Of a stretch of DNA of 64,000 nt, positions 26,076 through 34,623 are shown one piece after another. The DNA lies in assembly GCA_015296085.1 (NCBI GenBank), contig DVDT01000021.1, forward strand, positions 124,001-188,000, in the 5' to 3' direction. Every line of letters starts with the position of its first letter. Within the stretch, counting starts at the first letter, position 1. The stretch comes from Trichormus sp. M33_DOE_039. Lineage in GTDB: Bacteria > Cyanobacteriota > Cyanobacteriia > Cyanobacteriales > Nostocaceae. The translations under genes and the position numbers were made by a program. The notes under the pieces were generated by a model. The model was given only the letters and a program-made list of their open reading frames with translations. It ran no database searches and was not told the origin of the DNA.

Positions 26076-28277
26076 ATGTCAAATAGCTCAGGGTTGTATA
26101 TCATACTAGTCAGTGTTCACGGCTTAATTAGAGGTCATAATCTAGAGTTAGGAAGAGATGCTGACACCGGCGGACAAACAAAATATGTAGTCGAACTCGC
26201 CTGCACATTAGCCAAACATCCCGAAGTAGAAAGAGTAGACTTAGTAACTCGTTTGGTACAAGACCCGAAAGTTAGTTCTGACTATGCTCAACCAGTAGAA
26301 ATTCTCTCCGATAAGGCCCAAATCATTCGCCTAGCTTGTGGCCCTCGGCGTTACCTCCGCAAAGAAGTTCTCTGGCCTTACTTGGATAGCTTTGCAGATG
26401 AACTACTTAGACACATTCGCAAGGTCGGTAAAGTACCAAACGTCATTCATACACACTATGCTGATGCTGGCTATGTAGGTAGTCGAGTCGCTGGTTGGTT
26501 AGGTACACCTCTAGTCCATACAGGTCACTCCCTAGGACGTGTGAAACTGCAACGATTATTAGAACAGGGAACTAAGCAAGAAACTATTGAAGAAAACTTT
26601 CACATCAGCACCCGCATTGAAGCCGAGGAAATTACGCTAGGTGGAGCAGCTTTAGTCATCGCCAGCACCCATCAAGAAGTTGAAGAACAATACAGCGTTT
26701 ATGATCGCTACCAACCAGAAAGAATGGTAGTAATTCCTCCTGGTGTAGCTTTAGAAAGTTTTTACCCAGCCCCCGATAATTGGACAAATCCCCCCATTTA
26801 TCAACAATTACAACGATTTCTGCAAGCTCCACAAAAGCCGATGATCACGGCAATTTCCCGCCCAGCTATTCGTAAAAATGTCGGTACTCTAGTCAAAGCC
26901 TATGGTGAAGATCCTGAACTGCGTCACTTGGCTAATTTGGTGATTGTGCTAGGAAATCGGGACGATATCACCACGATGGAATCAGGGCCACGCCAAGTTT
27001 TGACGGAAATCTTGCAGTTAATTGATCGCTATAACCTTTATGGTCATGTCGCCTATCCCAAGCATCATACTTCTGATGATGTTCCCGACTTATATCGGCT
27101 GACAGCCCAAACACGCGGCGTTTTTATCAATCCCGCCCTCACCGAACCCTTTGGACTCACTCTCATTGAAGCCACAGCTTGCGGTGTACCCATTATCGCC
27201 ACTTCTGACGGCGGCCCAAGAGATATCATCGGTGCTTGTGATAATGGACTACTAGTAGACCCCCTCAATATTTCAGATATCCAAAATGCACTGCGAACAA
27301 CCTTGAGTGATAGTCAGCAATGGCAAAAGTGGTCTAGCAATGGTTTAATTAACGTCCGTAAACATTTCTCTTGGGAAAGTCACGTCGAACAGTATCTAGA
27401 AAAAGTAAAACGCTTCCCCCAACAAAAAGTACAGTCTTTACTCAGTCCCTTGGTTGCATTTCCAGCCACCGAACATCCAGGTTGGAATATACCTGATACC
27501 AACCACCTACCCACAGCCGATCGCTTCTTAGTGACAGAAATAGATAATACACTGTTGGGTGATCAAGAAGCATTAGAAACTTTGATTAAGCGCATTCATG
27601 AACAAGGACAGACGACAGGTGTCGGTATTGCTACCGGCCGCAGTCTCAAAAGTACCTTGAGTATGCTGGAAGAATGGCAATTTCCTATGCCCGATTTGTT
27701 AATCACTTCCACAGGTAGCGAAATCTACTATGGGCCGAGGATTGTTACAGACACCAGTTGGCAAAAACACATTAGTCAAAATTGGCAACCAGAAGCAATT
27801 CGAGAAGCTATGAAAAATATTCCTGGAGTAGAATTGCAATCAGCAGATGCTCAAGGCAAGTTTAAAATTAGCTACTTTGTTGATCCGAGTGTATCGCCCA
27901 GCTACCGCGAAATTATCCGCCATTTGCGTCGCCAACAACTCCCAGTCAAAGGTGTTTATAGTCATGATATGTATCTTGACTTGTTGCCCATCCGCGCTTC
28001 TAAAGGAGATGCCATACGTTATATTGCTTTAAAATGGGGCTTGCCTATAAAACGGTTCTTAGTGGCAGGTGCATCAGGCAATGATGAAACAATGTTAGCA
28101 GGTAATACCCTGGCAGTTGTGGTGGGTAATTACAGCAAAGAACTCCAAAAGTTACGGGGATATGCCCAGATTTACTTTGCTCAGGGACAATATGCTTGGG
28201 GTATTTTGGAAGCACTAGATTACTACGACTTTTTCGGAAATCTCTCTCAAACCCAGCCTGAAATGGCATTAGTCTAA
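26076..28277 (+). CDS. spsA: Sucrose-phosphate synthase with degenerate SPP-like domain
   Basis: Makes sucrose-6-phosphate from a nucleotide-activated glucose and fructose-6-phosphate; sucrose is an osmolyte and carbon carrier in these organisms. 733 residues. The GT-B glycosyltransferase (1-445) has LVSVHGLIRG, GRDADTGGQTKYVVEL, IHTHYADAGYVG, HSLGRVKLQRLL, SRPAIRKN and TEPFGLTLIEA. A HAD-type sucrose phosphatase-like domain fills about 482-715. In it the nucleophile motif reads VTEIDNTLLGD (E488, D490), with Glu in place of the catalytic first Asp, so phosphatase activity is unlikely; the rest of the domain is intact (SGNDETML). SD GAGGAAG upstream. Stand-alone gene with a terminator after it. 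Confidence 0.95.
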   Translation: MSNSSGLYIILVSVHGLIRGHNLELGRDADTGGQTKYVVELACTLAKHPEVERVDLVTRLVQDPKVSSDYAQPVEILSDKAQIIRLACGPRRYLRKEVLWPYLDSFADELLRHIRKVGKVPNVIHTHYADAGYVGSRVAGWLGTPLVHTGHSLGRVKLQRLLEQGTKQETIEENFHISTRIEAEEITLGGAALVIASTHQEVEEQYSVYDRYQPERMVVIPPGVALESFYPAPDNWTNPPIYQQLQRFLQAPQKPMITAISRPAIRKNVGTLVKAYGEDPELRHLANLVIVLGNRDDITTMESGPRQVLTEILQLIDRYNLYGHVAYPKHHTSDDVPDLYRLTAQTRGVFINPALTEPFGLTLIEATACGVPIIATSDGGPRDIIGACDNGLLVDPLNISDIQNALRTTLSDSQQWQKWSSNGLINVRKHFSWESHVEQYLEKVKRFPQQKVQSLLSPLVAFPATEHPGWNIPDTNHLPTADRFLVTEIDNTLLGDQEALETLIKRIHEQGQTTGVGIATGRSLKSTLSMLEEWQFPMPDLLITSTGSEIYYGPRIVTDTSWQKHISQNWQPEAIREAMKNIPGVELQSADAQGKFKISYFVDPSVSPSYREIIRHLRRQQLPVKGVYSHDMYLDLLPIRASKGDAIRYIALKWGLPIKRFLVAGASGNDETMLAGNTLAVVVGNYSKELQKLRGYAQIYFAQGQYAWGILEALDYYDFFGNLSQTQPEMALV

Positions 28278-28298
28278 TCTAATCGGGAATGGGAAATT

Positions 28299-28345
28299 GG
28301 GAATAGGAAAGAAACCATTTTTCTTTCCATTATCCCCATTTTTTT
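28299..28345 (+). terminator. Probable rho-independent terminator after sucrose-phosphate synthase
   Basis: GGGAATAGGAAAGAAA and TTTCTTTCCATTATCCC form an imperfect hairpin, followed by a T-run (from 28338). It lies between the convergent SPS and nuiA genes and could serve both. Confidence 0.6.
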
Positions 28346-28369
28346 AAAGAAAATGTAATGGTTTTTAGA

Positions 28370-28771
28370 TTATGTTTCCACGACTTTCGTCGAAACTCCA
28401 GCCAAATCACCAGAGGAAGTTTTACCACAAATGTAAACATCAATATTTACTGTACCTATCCGATAAACATTGATGTCACTAAGATTATCTTTTAAAGTTT
28501 GGATGAGTGCTTGAAATTTATGCACATCTTGTCGCTGTGCTTCATCATGCCATTCTTTTTCTACAGCACAGTTACGAAAAAAATAATCAATATCTACTGT
28601 TTCAATGAATGTGTCTTGAGAATGCCCTGTTAATTCCAGAATCTTTTGATTGGTTAAAGTCTCGGAAGTTTTATCTGTCCAGACAAAAACTTCAAAAGGA
28701 TAATCTGATTCACTAAGCATTAACAAACCCTCAGAGCTTTGGTGAAGCTTTTCAGTAATTGGGTTGTTCAT
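28370..28771 (-). CDS. nuiA: Nuclease A inhibitor (NuiA family)
   Basis: Intracellular protein inhibitor of NucA-type nucleases. 133 residues from the ATG at 28769-28771 (Anabaena NuiA has about 135); a TTG six codons earlier is less likely. Recognised from SEGLLMLSESDYPFEVFVW, ELTGHSQDTFIETVDIDYFF and the C-terminus VYRIGTVNIDVYICGKTSSG followed by LAGVSTKVVET, which matches NuiA closely, including the final acidic/Thr stretch that contacts the nuclease active site. No signal peptide, consistent with a cytoplasmic guard. The nuclease gene is about 5 kb away on the same strand, separated by the TIR pair and SPS. Confidence 0.95.
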   Translation of the reverse strand: MNNPITEKLHQSSEGLLMLSESDYPFEVFVWTDKTSETLTNQKILELTGHSQDTFIETVDIDYFFRNCAVEKEWHDEAQRQDVHKFQALIQTLKDNLSDINVYRIGTVNIDVYICGKTSSGDLAGVSTKVVET

Positions 28772-28886
28772 AACTTTATTTATAGACAATTTTTGTTGTG
28801 TAATATTCTGAATAAATCTTATTGGTTATATTAATATTAAATCTAGGATAATTAATCATCTTTTAGTCTTATTCATCTAAACGTTG

Positions 28887-28920
28887 TGCGATTGGCTACG
28901 CCACGCCCTTGGCGATCGCC
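28887..28920. repeat. Short interspersed palindromic repeat (HIP1-edged)
   Basis: GTGCGATTGGCTACGCCACG followed by CCCTTGGCGATCGCC. Same family as 38645-38678 and, in decayed form, 39716-39752. Confidence 0.6.
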
Positions 28921-29015
28921 TGCAATAATTCCAAAAATTCTGACTCGCTTTGAATGTCAGCAATGAACACATTCATATTCGAGTTGCTGCTTAGATATGC
29001 AGCATAGAAATTGGG
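28896..29015 (-). pseudogene. Possible gene remnant, about 40 codons
   Basis: Between an in-frame TAG (29016-29018) and a TAG (28896-28898) lies a coding-like frame containing NMNVFIADIQSESEFLELLQ. The terminal stop lies in the interspersed repeat at 28887-28920, as if the repeat had cut a reading frame. I do not recognise the parent protein, so this is tentative. Confidence 0.2.
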
Positions 29016-29057
29016 CTAATTAATCGTGTACTTTGGATTACTTAAACCCCTACTACC

Positions 29058-29930
29058 TTACAATGAACCGACAATCATTCCCGCTAGCAAAATAAACCCA
29101 ATCCAGACATTCTGTCTGAACATTTGCCCATACACAGGGTTAGGTAATTCCGGTTTTCTCAATTGAATAAATTGCCAAAACCAGCCAATAGTACCAACGA
29201 TTAAACTAAGCCAAAAAGCCAACTTCAGGTGAATAGCCAAACCTAGCCAACCCAGTAACACGATCGCACCTCCAAAGAAAATCCCAATGGCTACAGGTGC
29301 GTAATCTCCGAAAAACAAGGCACTGGAATTTACACCAATGCGGCGATCATCTTCGCGATCGCTCATGGCGTAAACTGTATCAAATCCCAATGTCCACAAC
29401 AAAGTTGCCCCCCACAATAACCAAGTGGGTTGAGAAATGTTCTGCGTGACTGCACTCCAGCTAATTAACACCGCAAATCCCCAAGCAATTGACAACACCA
29501 ACTGCGGTACAGGGAAGACTCGCTTCGCACCTGGATACAATAAAATTACCGGGACAGCTGCCACAGATAACCAAAAACTCAAAGGATTGAGATAAAACGC
29601 CAACACAGCCGCACAAGCTAAGGCCACAATCCCCACGACAATCCCCACTTTTACAGATAACGCACGAGAAGCAAGGGGGCGATCGCGGGTTCTTTCCACT
29701 TCTGGATCAATATCCCGATCCCACAAATCATTGACCACACACCCAGCGGCACTAGTGGCGAGAGTACCCAATATAATCACACCCACCAAAGGCACAGGTG
29801 GTTTCCCCGCAGCAGCTAAAAACACTGCCCACAGTGCAGGAATCATCAAAATCAAACGTCCTTCGGGTTTATGCCACCGCAAAAGCCGGATAATTGTCAG
29901 CCAAACTGGTTTTTGGTTAGTTTCTAACAT
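29058..29930 (-). CDS. ubiA: UbiA-type 4-hydroxybenzoate polyprenyltransferase (plastoquinone pathway)
   Basis: Integral membrane prenyltransferase that in cyanobacteria attaches a solanesyl chain to 4-hydroxybenzoate on the way to plastoquinone. 290 residues from the ATG at 29928-29930. The first Asp-rich motif NDLWDRDID is at 67-75 with RTRDRPLASR next; the second motif is YAMSDREDD around 190. About eight hydrophobic segments are visible (for example LILMIPALWAVFLAAAG). A longer TTG-started frame would include 32 residues from a repeat-rich spacer and is rejected. Divergent from ppx. Confidence 0.9.
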   Translation of the reverse strand: MLETNQKPVWLTIIRLLRWHKPEGRLILMIPALWAVFLAAAGKPPVPLVGVIILGTLATSAAGCVVNDLWDRDIDPEVERTRDRPLASRALSVKVGIVVGIVALACAAVLAFYLNPLSFWLSVAAVPVILLYPGAKRVFPVPQLVLSIAWGFAVLISWSAVTQNISQPTWLLWGATLLWTLGFDTVYAMSDREDDRRIGVNSSALFFGDYAPVAIGIFFGGAIVLLGWLGLAIHLKLAFWLSLIVGTIGWFWQFIQLRKPELPNPVYGQMFRQNVWIGFILLAGMIVGSL

Positions 29931-30359
29931 AGGGACTGGGGACTTGGGAAAAGGAATTATTTTTTTACGCTGTGTGCAACTTTCTTTTAGACCTAACCCC
30001 CAACCCCTAACAGGGAAGAGGAGCAAGAATCAAAGCCTCTCCCCGACGCGGGGAGATGTTTGGGGAGGGGTTGCCAGAACACGCTCATCGCGTCTTGCCT
30101 TTTGCTTTTAGCCTTTACTTCACACATCTTCACATCTATAGAATATCTTTTTTTGATATTTGTAAAAACACAATCTTTAGTCGCAACTTTCAAGACGTTG
30201 AAATTGTCACTAAAATAGTAATCAGCAGGGTGAATATACTTAAATTGGGTGGACTCGATATGGTCAATCTCAGTGTAAGTATGTTGCGACCAGTATCAGT
30301 GCCAACTACCCCGACACGCCACTTTTTACCATCCTTCCTAAATAGAGAGAGAAACTTAA
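29931..30359. promoter_or_regulatory. Repeat-bearing divergent region between ubiA and ppx
   Basis: 429 bases. At 29996-30073 an interspersed repeat forms nested hairpins: CTCCCC (30039-30044) with GGGGAG (30050-30055), and outer CCCCAACCCCT with GGGGAGGGGTTG. The ppx Shine-Dalgarno GAGAGAG lies about 30344-30350. No gene is supported in it. Confidence 0.5.
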
Positions 30360-32012
30360 ATGCTGAATTTAGTTTCAGCTGACTATTTGAGTGTTAATAC
30401 GCAAGTAGTTAAGCAACACCGGATTATTGCTGCCATTGATATGGGGACAAATTCCCTGCACATGGTCATAGTCAGGATCGACCCGACTTTACCAGCTTTT
30501 AGCATTATTGCGAAAGCAAAAGAAACTGTAAGATTGGGCGATCGCGATATTTCGACTGGGGAGTTAAAACCAGAAATCATGGCGAAAGCGATCGCGGCTT
30601 TGGGACGTTTCCAAGAGGTGGCTAAAACTGCTAATGCAGAAACCATCATTGCTGTCGCCACTAGTGCGATGCGGGAAGCTCCTAATGGTAAAGATTTTTT
30701 ACACAAGGTAGAGGCAGAGTTGGGTTTAAGCGTTGACTTGATTTCTGGTCAAGAAGAAGCGCGGCGTATCTACCTGGGTGTACTGTCGGGGATGGAATTC
30801 CATAACCAGCCACACATCATTATTGATATTGGTGGGGGTTCTACAGAAATTATTTTGGGCGATAGTCACGAACCGCGTACCCTCACCAGCACAAAAGTCG
30901 GTGCAGTGCGTCTGACTACTGAGTTAATTAGCTCTGACCCCATCCTAGATATTGAGTTTCAATACCTACAAGCCTACGCGCGAGGAATGTTGGAACGTTC
31001 TGTAGATGAAGTCTTAGCTAACCTTAAATTTGGTGAATTTCCGCGTTTGATTGGCACTTCCGGCACAATTGAAACCATTGCCATGATTCAAGCGCGGGAA
31101 AAGTTGGGCAATATCCCTTCTACCCTGAACGGCTATCAATTCAGTCTGCGAGACTTGCAAGATTGGGTAAATCGCCTGCGGAAAATGACTAATGCTGAGA
31201 GAGCTGCCATCCCCGGTATGCCAGAAAAACGCTCGGAAGTGATTCTAGCCGGAGCAGTGGTTTTACAGGAAGCGATGATGCTTTTAGGTGTAGACTCCAT
31301 TACCACCTGTGGACGTGCTTTGCGGGAAGGTGTGATTGTTGACTGGATGTTAAGCCACGGCTTAATTGAAGATAAACTGCGCTTTCAAAGTTCTGTGCGC
31401 GAGCGTAGCGTCTTGAAGCAGGCGAGTAAGTATCAAGTCAACTTAGCATATAGCGATCGCGTCGCCGCCTTTGCCTTAAGTTTATTTGACCAAACCCAAG
31501 GACAACTCCACCACTGGGGAACAAATGAACGACAATTACTTTGGGCTGCTGCTATCTTACACAACTGCGGTCATCATATCAGCCATTCATCGCACCATAA
31601 ACACTCTTACTATCTCATTCGGAATAGTGAGTTACTTGGCTACAACGAAACCGAGATTGAAATTATTGCGAATTTAGCCCGTTATCATCGCAAATCGCCA
31701 CCCAAAAAGCGACACGAAAATTACCGTAACTTGTTGAATAAGCAGCACCGTCAAATCGTGAGCCAATTGAGTGCGCTGTTAAGATTAGCAGTGGCATTAG
31801 ACAGGCGACAAATTGGGGCGATCGCTCAGATTAAATGTGATTACTATCCCCAATTCCAGCAGTTCAATTTGTTAATTTATCCAGCTAATCCCGGTGATGA
31901 ATGTGCCTTAGAACTCTGGAGTTTAGACTTCAAAAAAGGAGTATTTGAAGCAGAATTTGGCGTGAAATTAGTGACCCATTTAGAAAAAACCCTGCTCCCA
32001 AATTTCTCTTAA
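30360..32012 (+). CDS. ppx: Exopolyphosphatase / GppA-family phosphatase
   Basis: Removes terminal phosphates from polyphosphate or from pppGpp. 550 residues. ASKHA-type phosphate motifs: AAIDMGTNSLHMVIV (DMGTNS 27-32), the Glu region DLISGQEEARRIY and IIDIGGGSTEII. The second half has an HD-like domain with ILHNCGHHISHSSHHKHSYY and LARYHRKSPP, as in the longer Ppx proteins. The ATG at 30360 has GAGAGAG upstream. It is next to ubiA in divergent orientation. Ppx versus GppA cannot be settled from sequence alone. Confidence 0.92.
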   Translation: MLNLVSADYLSVNTQVVKQHRIIAAIDMGTNSLHMVIVRIDPTLPAFSIIAKAKETVRLGDRDISTGELKPEIMAKAIAALGRFQEVAKTANAETIIAVATSAMREAPNGKDFLHKVEAELGLSVDLISGQEEARRIYLGVLSGMEFHNQPHIIIDIGGGSTEIILGDSHEPRTLTSTKVGAVRLTTELISSDPILDIEFQYLQAYARGMLERSVDEVLANLKFGEFPRLIGTSGTIETIAMIQAREKLGNIPSTLNGYQFSLRDLQDWVNRLRKMTNAERAAIPGMPEKRSEVILAGAVVLQEAMMLLGVDSITTCGRALREGVIVDWMLSHGLIEDKLRFQSSVRERSVLKQASKYQVNLAYSDRVAAFALSLFDQTQGQLHHWGTNERQLLWAAAILHNCGHHISHSSHHKHSYYLIRNSELLGYNETEIEIIANLARYHRKSPPKKRHENYRNLLNKQHRQIVSQLSALLRLAVALDRRQIGAIAQIKCDYYPQFQQFNLLIYPANPGDECALELWSLDFKKGVFEAEFGVKLVTHLEKTLLPNFS

Positions 32013-32019
32013 ATCGTAG

Positions 32020-32043
32020 GGTGCGTTACTTTGTGAACGCACC
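32020..32043 (+). terminator. Hairpin between convergent ppx and ankyrin genes
   Basis: GGTGCGTT (32020-32027) pairs perfectly with AACGCACC (32036-32043). No T-run follows, and the GTAGGGTGCGTTA motif is also a common Nostoc repeat, so terminator function is tentative. Confidence 0.4.
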
Positions 32044-32085
32044 TATTCATCTCTGGATCGGGTTAAGAATCGCGATCATCATCTC

Positions 32086-34125
32086 TCAACTCTCGAATCC
32101 GAAAGATTTAGTTGCTCCAGCTTGCTCTAAAATTTGCATAATTTCAGCGTGTCCTTTCCCTTGGTGATGCCCTTCATACAAACCTAATTCAGCATATTCG
32201 AGAGCATTATAGGAATCACCATCATGGCATCTAGCATGAATATCCGCCCCAGCCTCTATCAGAATTCGCACAATTTCTGTATTTCCTCGATAAGCAGCTT
32301 CAGCTAGTGGAGTAAAACCAGTTCTCACGCCTAAATTCACATCAGCACCAGCTTTAATTAAAAGTTCTACAATTTCCTGATTATCTGCGTATATTGCTCT
32401 ATTTAAAGCTAAACCATCATGATGATTAACATTGACACCAGATGCAATTAATGATTTAGCTTGTTCTACATCGCTATTACTAGCAGCTTTAATTAAAGCT
32501 ATTTCTGCTATTCCTTGCTCAGATGCTCCAGCCTTTCTCAGAATATCAGCTATTTTCTTATGTCCTGATAACTCAACCTGCATTAATCCAGTATTGCCAT
32601 CATCATCTCCAATATCTAAATCTGCACCTAAATCAACCAAAGTTTTCACGGATTCTATATAGCCAGAACCATTATTAGCCGCATACATTAAAGCAGTTTT
32701 ACCACCCAACCCTCGCAAATTCATATCAGCCCCAGCTTGCACAAGCAACTTCACAACTTCATGGCGATTGCCTGCAAAAAAGCTACCTGCTACTTGCATT
32801 AAGGCTGTCATTCCTTCACCTAGTCCATCATCACTGTCACTGAGAATATTAGGGTCTGCACCTGCATTTAATAATGCTTGAATGACTTGAATATGACCAT
32901 AATTGGCAGCGTACATGAGTGCAGTTTGACCATTAGAACCAATAGCATTCACATCAATACCATTACTAATGGCTTGCTGTACTTCTGCTAATGTGCCGTA
33001 CATTGCAGCATCAATAAAATCTTCAACAGCCTGATTTGCTTCTCGCGCTTTTCTCTTCAGTGCTGCTTGAATATCTTTCTCTCCATCTCTGTCAGCACGT
33101 CTGCGAATTTCGTCATTAACTAATGGGTACAAAAAATTATAAACTTCTCGTTCTCCATTCCTTGCGGCACTCAGCAAAGCCGTTGCCCCTTGACTCCAGG
33201 CATTGACATCTGCTCCCCTTTCAACAAGCATTTTCACCATTTCTAAACGACCAAGGTGAGATGCTTGCATAATTACTCTGTAATCATCTTCCATTCCCGC
33301 ATTGACATCAGCACCAGCATCAAGCAACATCTGGAAGATTTCCATATTGCCTTGTTCAACGGCTAAAGCTAAAGCTGTGTTTGACATATCCCCACCTTCA
33401 GGAGACGCGCCAGCATCTAGAAGCAACCGAACTAAATCAACTCGTCCTTGCTGAATTGCCGCCCCCAAAGGACTGGCATCAATTTCACAATCTATTCTGT
33501 TAACGTTTGCACCAGCAGCTATCAGTGCTTGTATGGTCTCTGAATTTCCCTTCTGCACCGCCACAACCAAGGGAACTGATTCATTCCAATTTTGAGGATT
33601 AATTTCAGCACCAGCCGCAATTAAAGTTGTTATCGCTGCTAAATTGCCTTCCTGTATAGCTGCTATCAGTGGTGTTGTTACTTGTTCCTCAAAATCTTCC
33701 GCTTCTTCATCTTCCTGCTCATCCTCAATGTTAACTGAGACATCCTGACTAACATCACTAGGCTGAGGAGAAAGCCCATCCACAATTCCCATAAAGTCAG
33801 AATAAAAAGCTTTGGTTTGCTCGTCTGCGTTTTCCGTGGCTTGGGCGATAAGTTCTCCTAAACTCCAACCGCCAGGTATTTGTGTGGAGTGAATGCGCGG
33901 ACGCAACACAGGGGGTTCTGGTTCGGGATTAATTTCCGTCCCCGCATTGACTAAAACCTCAATCATTTCGCTGTTTCCCCGACTAGAAGCAACAACCAGC
34001 GCAGTTTGCCCAAGAGCATTTTTACTGTTGGCAGAAACTCCCGATGCTAAAAGTTCTTTTACCCCTTCAATATCACCCGTTTCAATAGCTGTGAATAGAC
34101 TTTGCACTTTGTCTTCTGGACTCAT
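32086..34125 (-). CDS. Ankyrin-repeat protein
   Basis: 679 residues made almost entirely of ankyrin repeats of about 33 residues with the pattern GxTALxxAxxxGxxEIVxxLLxAGADxN, at least fourteen units, for example TALVVASSRGNSEMIEVLVN and TALMYAANYGHIQVIQALLN. Two non-repeat insertions stand out: residues about 78-145, including an acidic EDEQEDEEAEDFEEQ stretch, and a charged helix around 330-365 (RRRADRDGEKDIQAALKRK). No signal peptide, membrane span or catalytic domain. Probably a cytoplasmic protein-binding scaffold; partner unknown. Convergent with ppx. Confidence 0.9.
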   Translation of the reverse strand: MSPEDKVQSLFTAIETGDIEGVKELLASGVSANSKNALGQTALVVASSRGNSEMIEVLVNAGTEINPEPEPPVLRPRIHSTQIPGGWSLGELIAQATENADEQTKAFYSDFMGIVDGLSPQPSDVSQDVSVNIEDEQEDEEAEDFEEQVTTPLIAAIQEGNLAAITTLIAAGAEINPQNWNESVPLVVAVQKGNSETIQALIAAGANVNRIDCEIDASPLGAAIQQGRVDLVRLLLDAGASPEGGDMSNTALALAVEQGNMEIFQMLLDAGADVNAGMEDDYRVIMQASHLGRLEMVKMLVERGADVNAWSQGATALLSAARNGEREVYNFLYPLVNDEIRRRADRDGEKDIQAALKRKAREANQAVEDFIDAAMYGTLAEVQQAISNGIDVNAIGSNGQTALMYAANYGHIQVIQALLNAGADPNILSDSDDGLGEGMTALMQVAGSFFAGNRHEVVKLLVQAGADMNLRGLGGKTALMYAANNGSGYIESVKTLVDLGADLDIGDDDGNTGLMQVELSGHKKIADILRKAGASEQGIAEIALIKAASNSDVEQAKSLIASGVNVNHHDGLALNRAIYADNQEIVELLIKAGADVNLGVRTGFTPLAEAAYRGNTEIVRILIEAGADIHARCHDGDSYNALEYAELGLYEGHHQGKGHAEIMQILEQAGATKSFGFES

Positions 34126-34623
34126 AGTTGCTAACTCTTGTGAATTGAGAATCTAGCTATCTAACTCAGATAATTCCCGCAAAGTGATCAAAGATAAGTG
34201 TTTCAGCCAAACATTTTCACCAATTTCAGAATTTTCTTCCATGCCTCACAGGTTTAGGGTGCAGGGGTGTAAGGGTATAAGGGTGTAGGGGTTTGAAATT
34301 CTGATGATTTCCTTGGCTTGATAATTATTATTCATTAATGAATGCGCCATTCCCAGTCCCCAATCCCCAATCCCCAATCCCCATTCCTGACAGGTATAGG
34401 TTTTTAATAGAGCAGTGAGTGATGACTATCAAACCAACGACAGAATCATATTTTCATCCACCCCTACACCCCAAAACAGTGTCTTATAGGGAAAGTGTAA
34501 AAAACCTACACCTGTGAGAATCCCCATTCTCCCTAAGTATTATTTCCTTCACAAAAAGACACAATTGGGTAGAATTGGTTAAAGCAATCTCTGCACCTGT
34601 CAACTAAAGGTATCAGCAAACTC
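34126..34623. other. Spacer with C-rich short tandem repeats
   Basis: 498 bases between divergent genes. It contains GGGTGTAAGGGT-type repeats near 34256-34290 and about four CCCCAAT heptads at 34350-34385. Apart from a 29-codon minus-strand frame (34153-34242) nothing coding is seen. Confidence 0.5.
34153..34242 (-). CDS. Possible micro-ORF upstream of the ankyrin gene, 29 residues
   Basis: ATG at 34240-34242 opens MEENSEIGENVWLKHLSLIT and ends at a TAG 27 bases before the ankyrin start. Composition looks coding, but there is no recognisable family; it could be a leader peptide or a remnant. Confidence 0.2.
   Translation of the reverse strand: MEENSEIGENVWLKHLSLITLRELSELDS

Noticed and set aside
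28370-28771. NuiA as immunity protein for the eCIS nuclease-like effector
   Set aside because: NuiA family inhibits NucA-type ββα-Me nucleases, and the gene is 16 kb from the effector; no sequence evidence ties them.
30056-30382. 108-codon plus-strand frame upstream of ppx
   Set aside because: Begins in a repeat and runs across the ppx start in another frame; likely untranslated leader.
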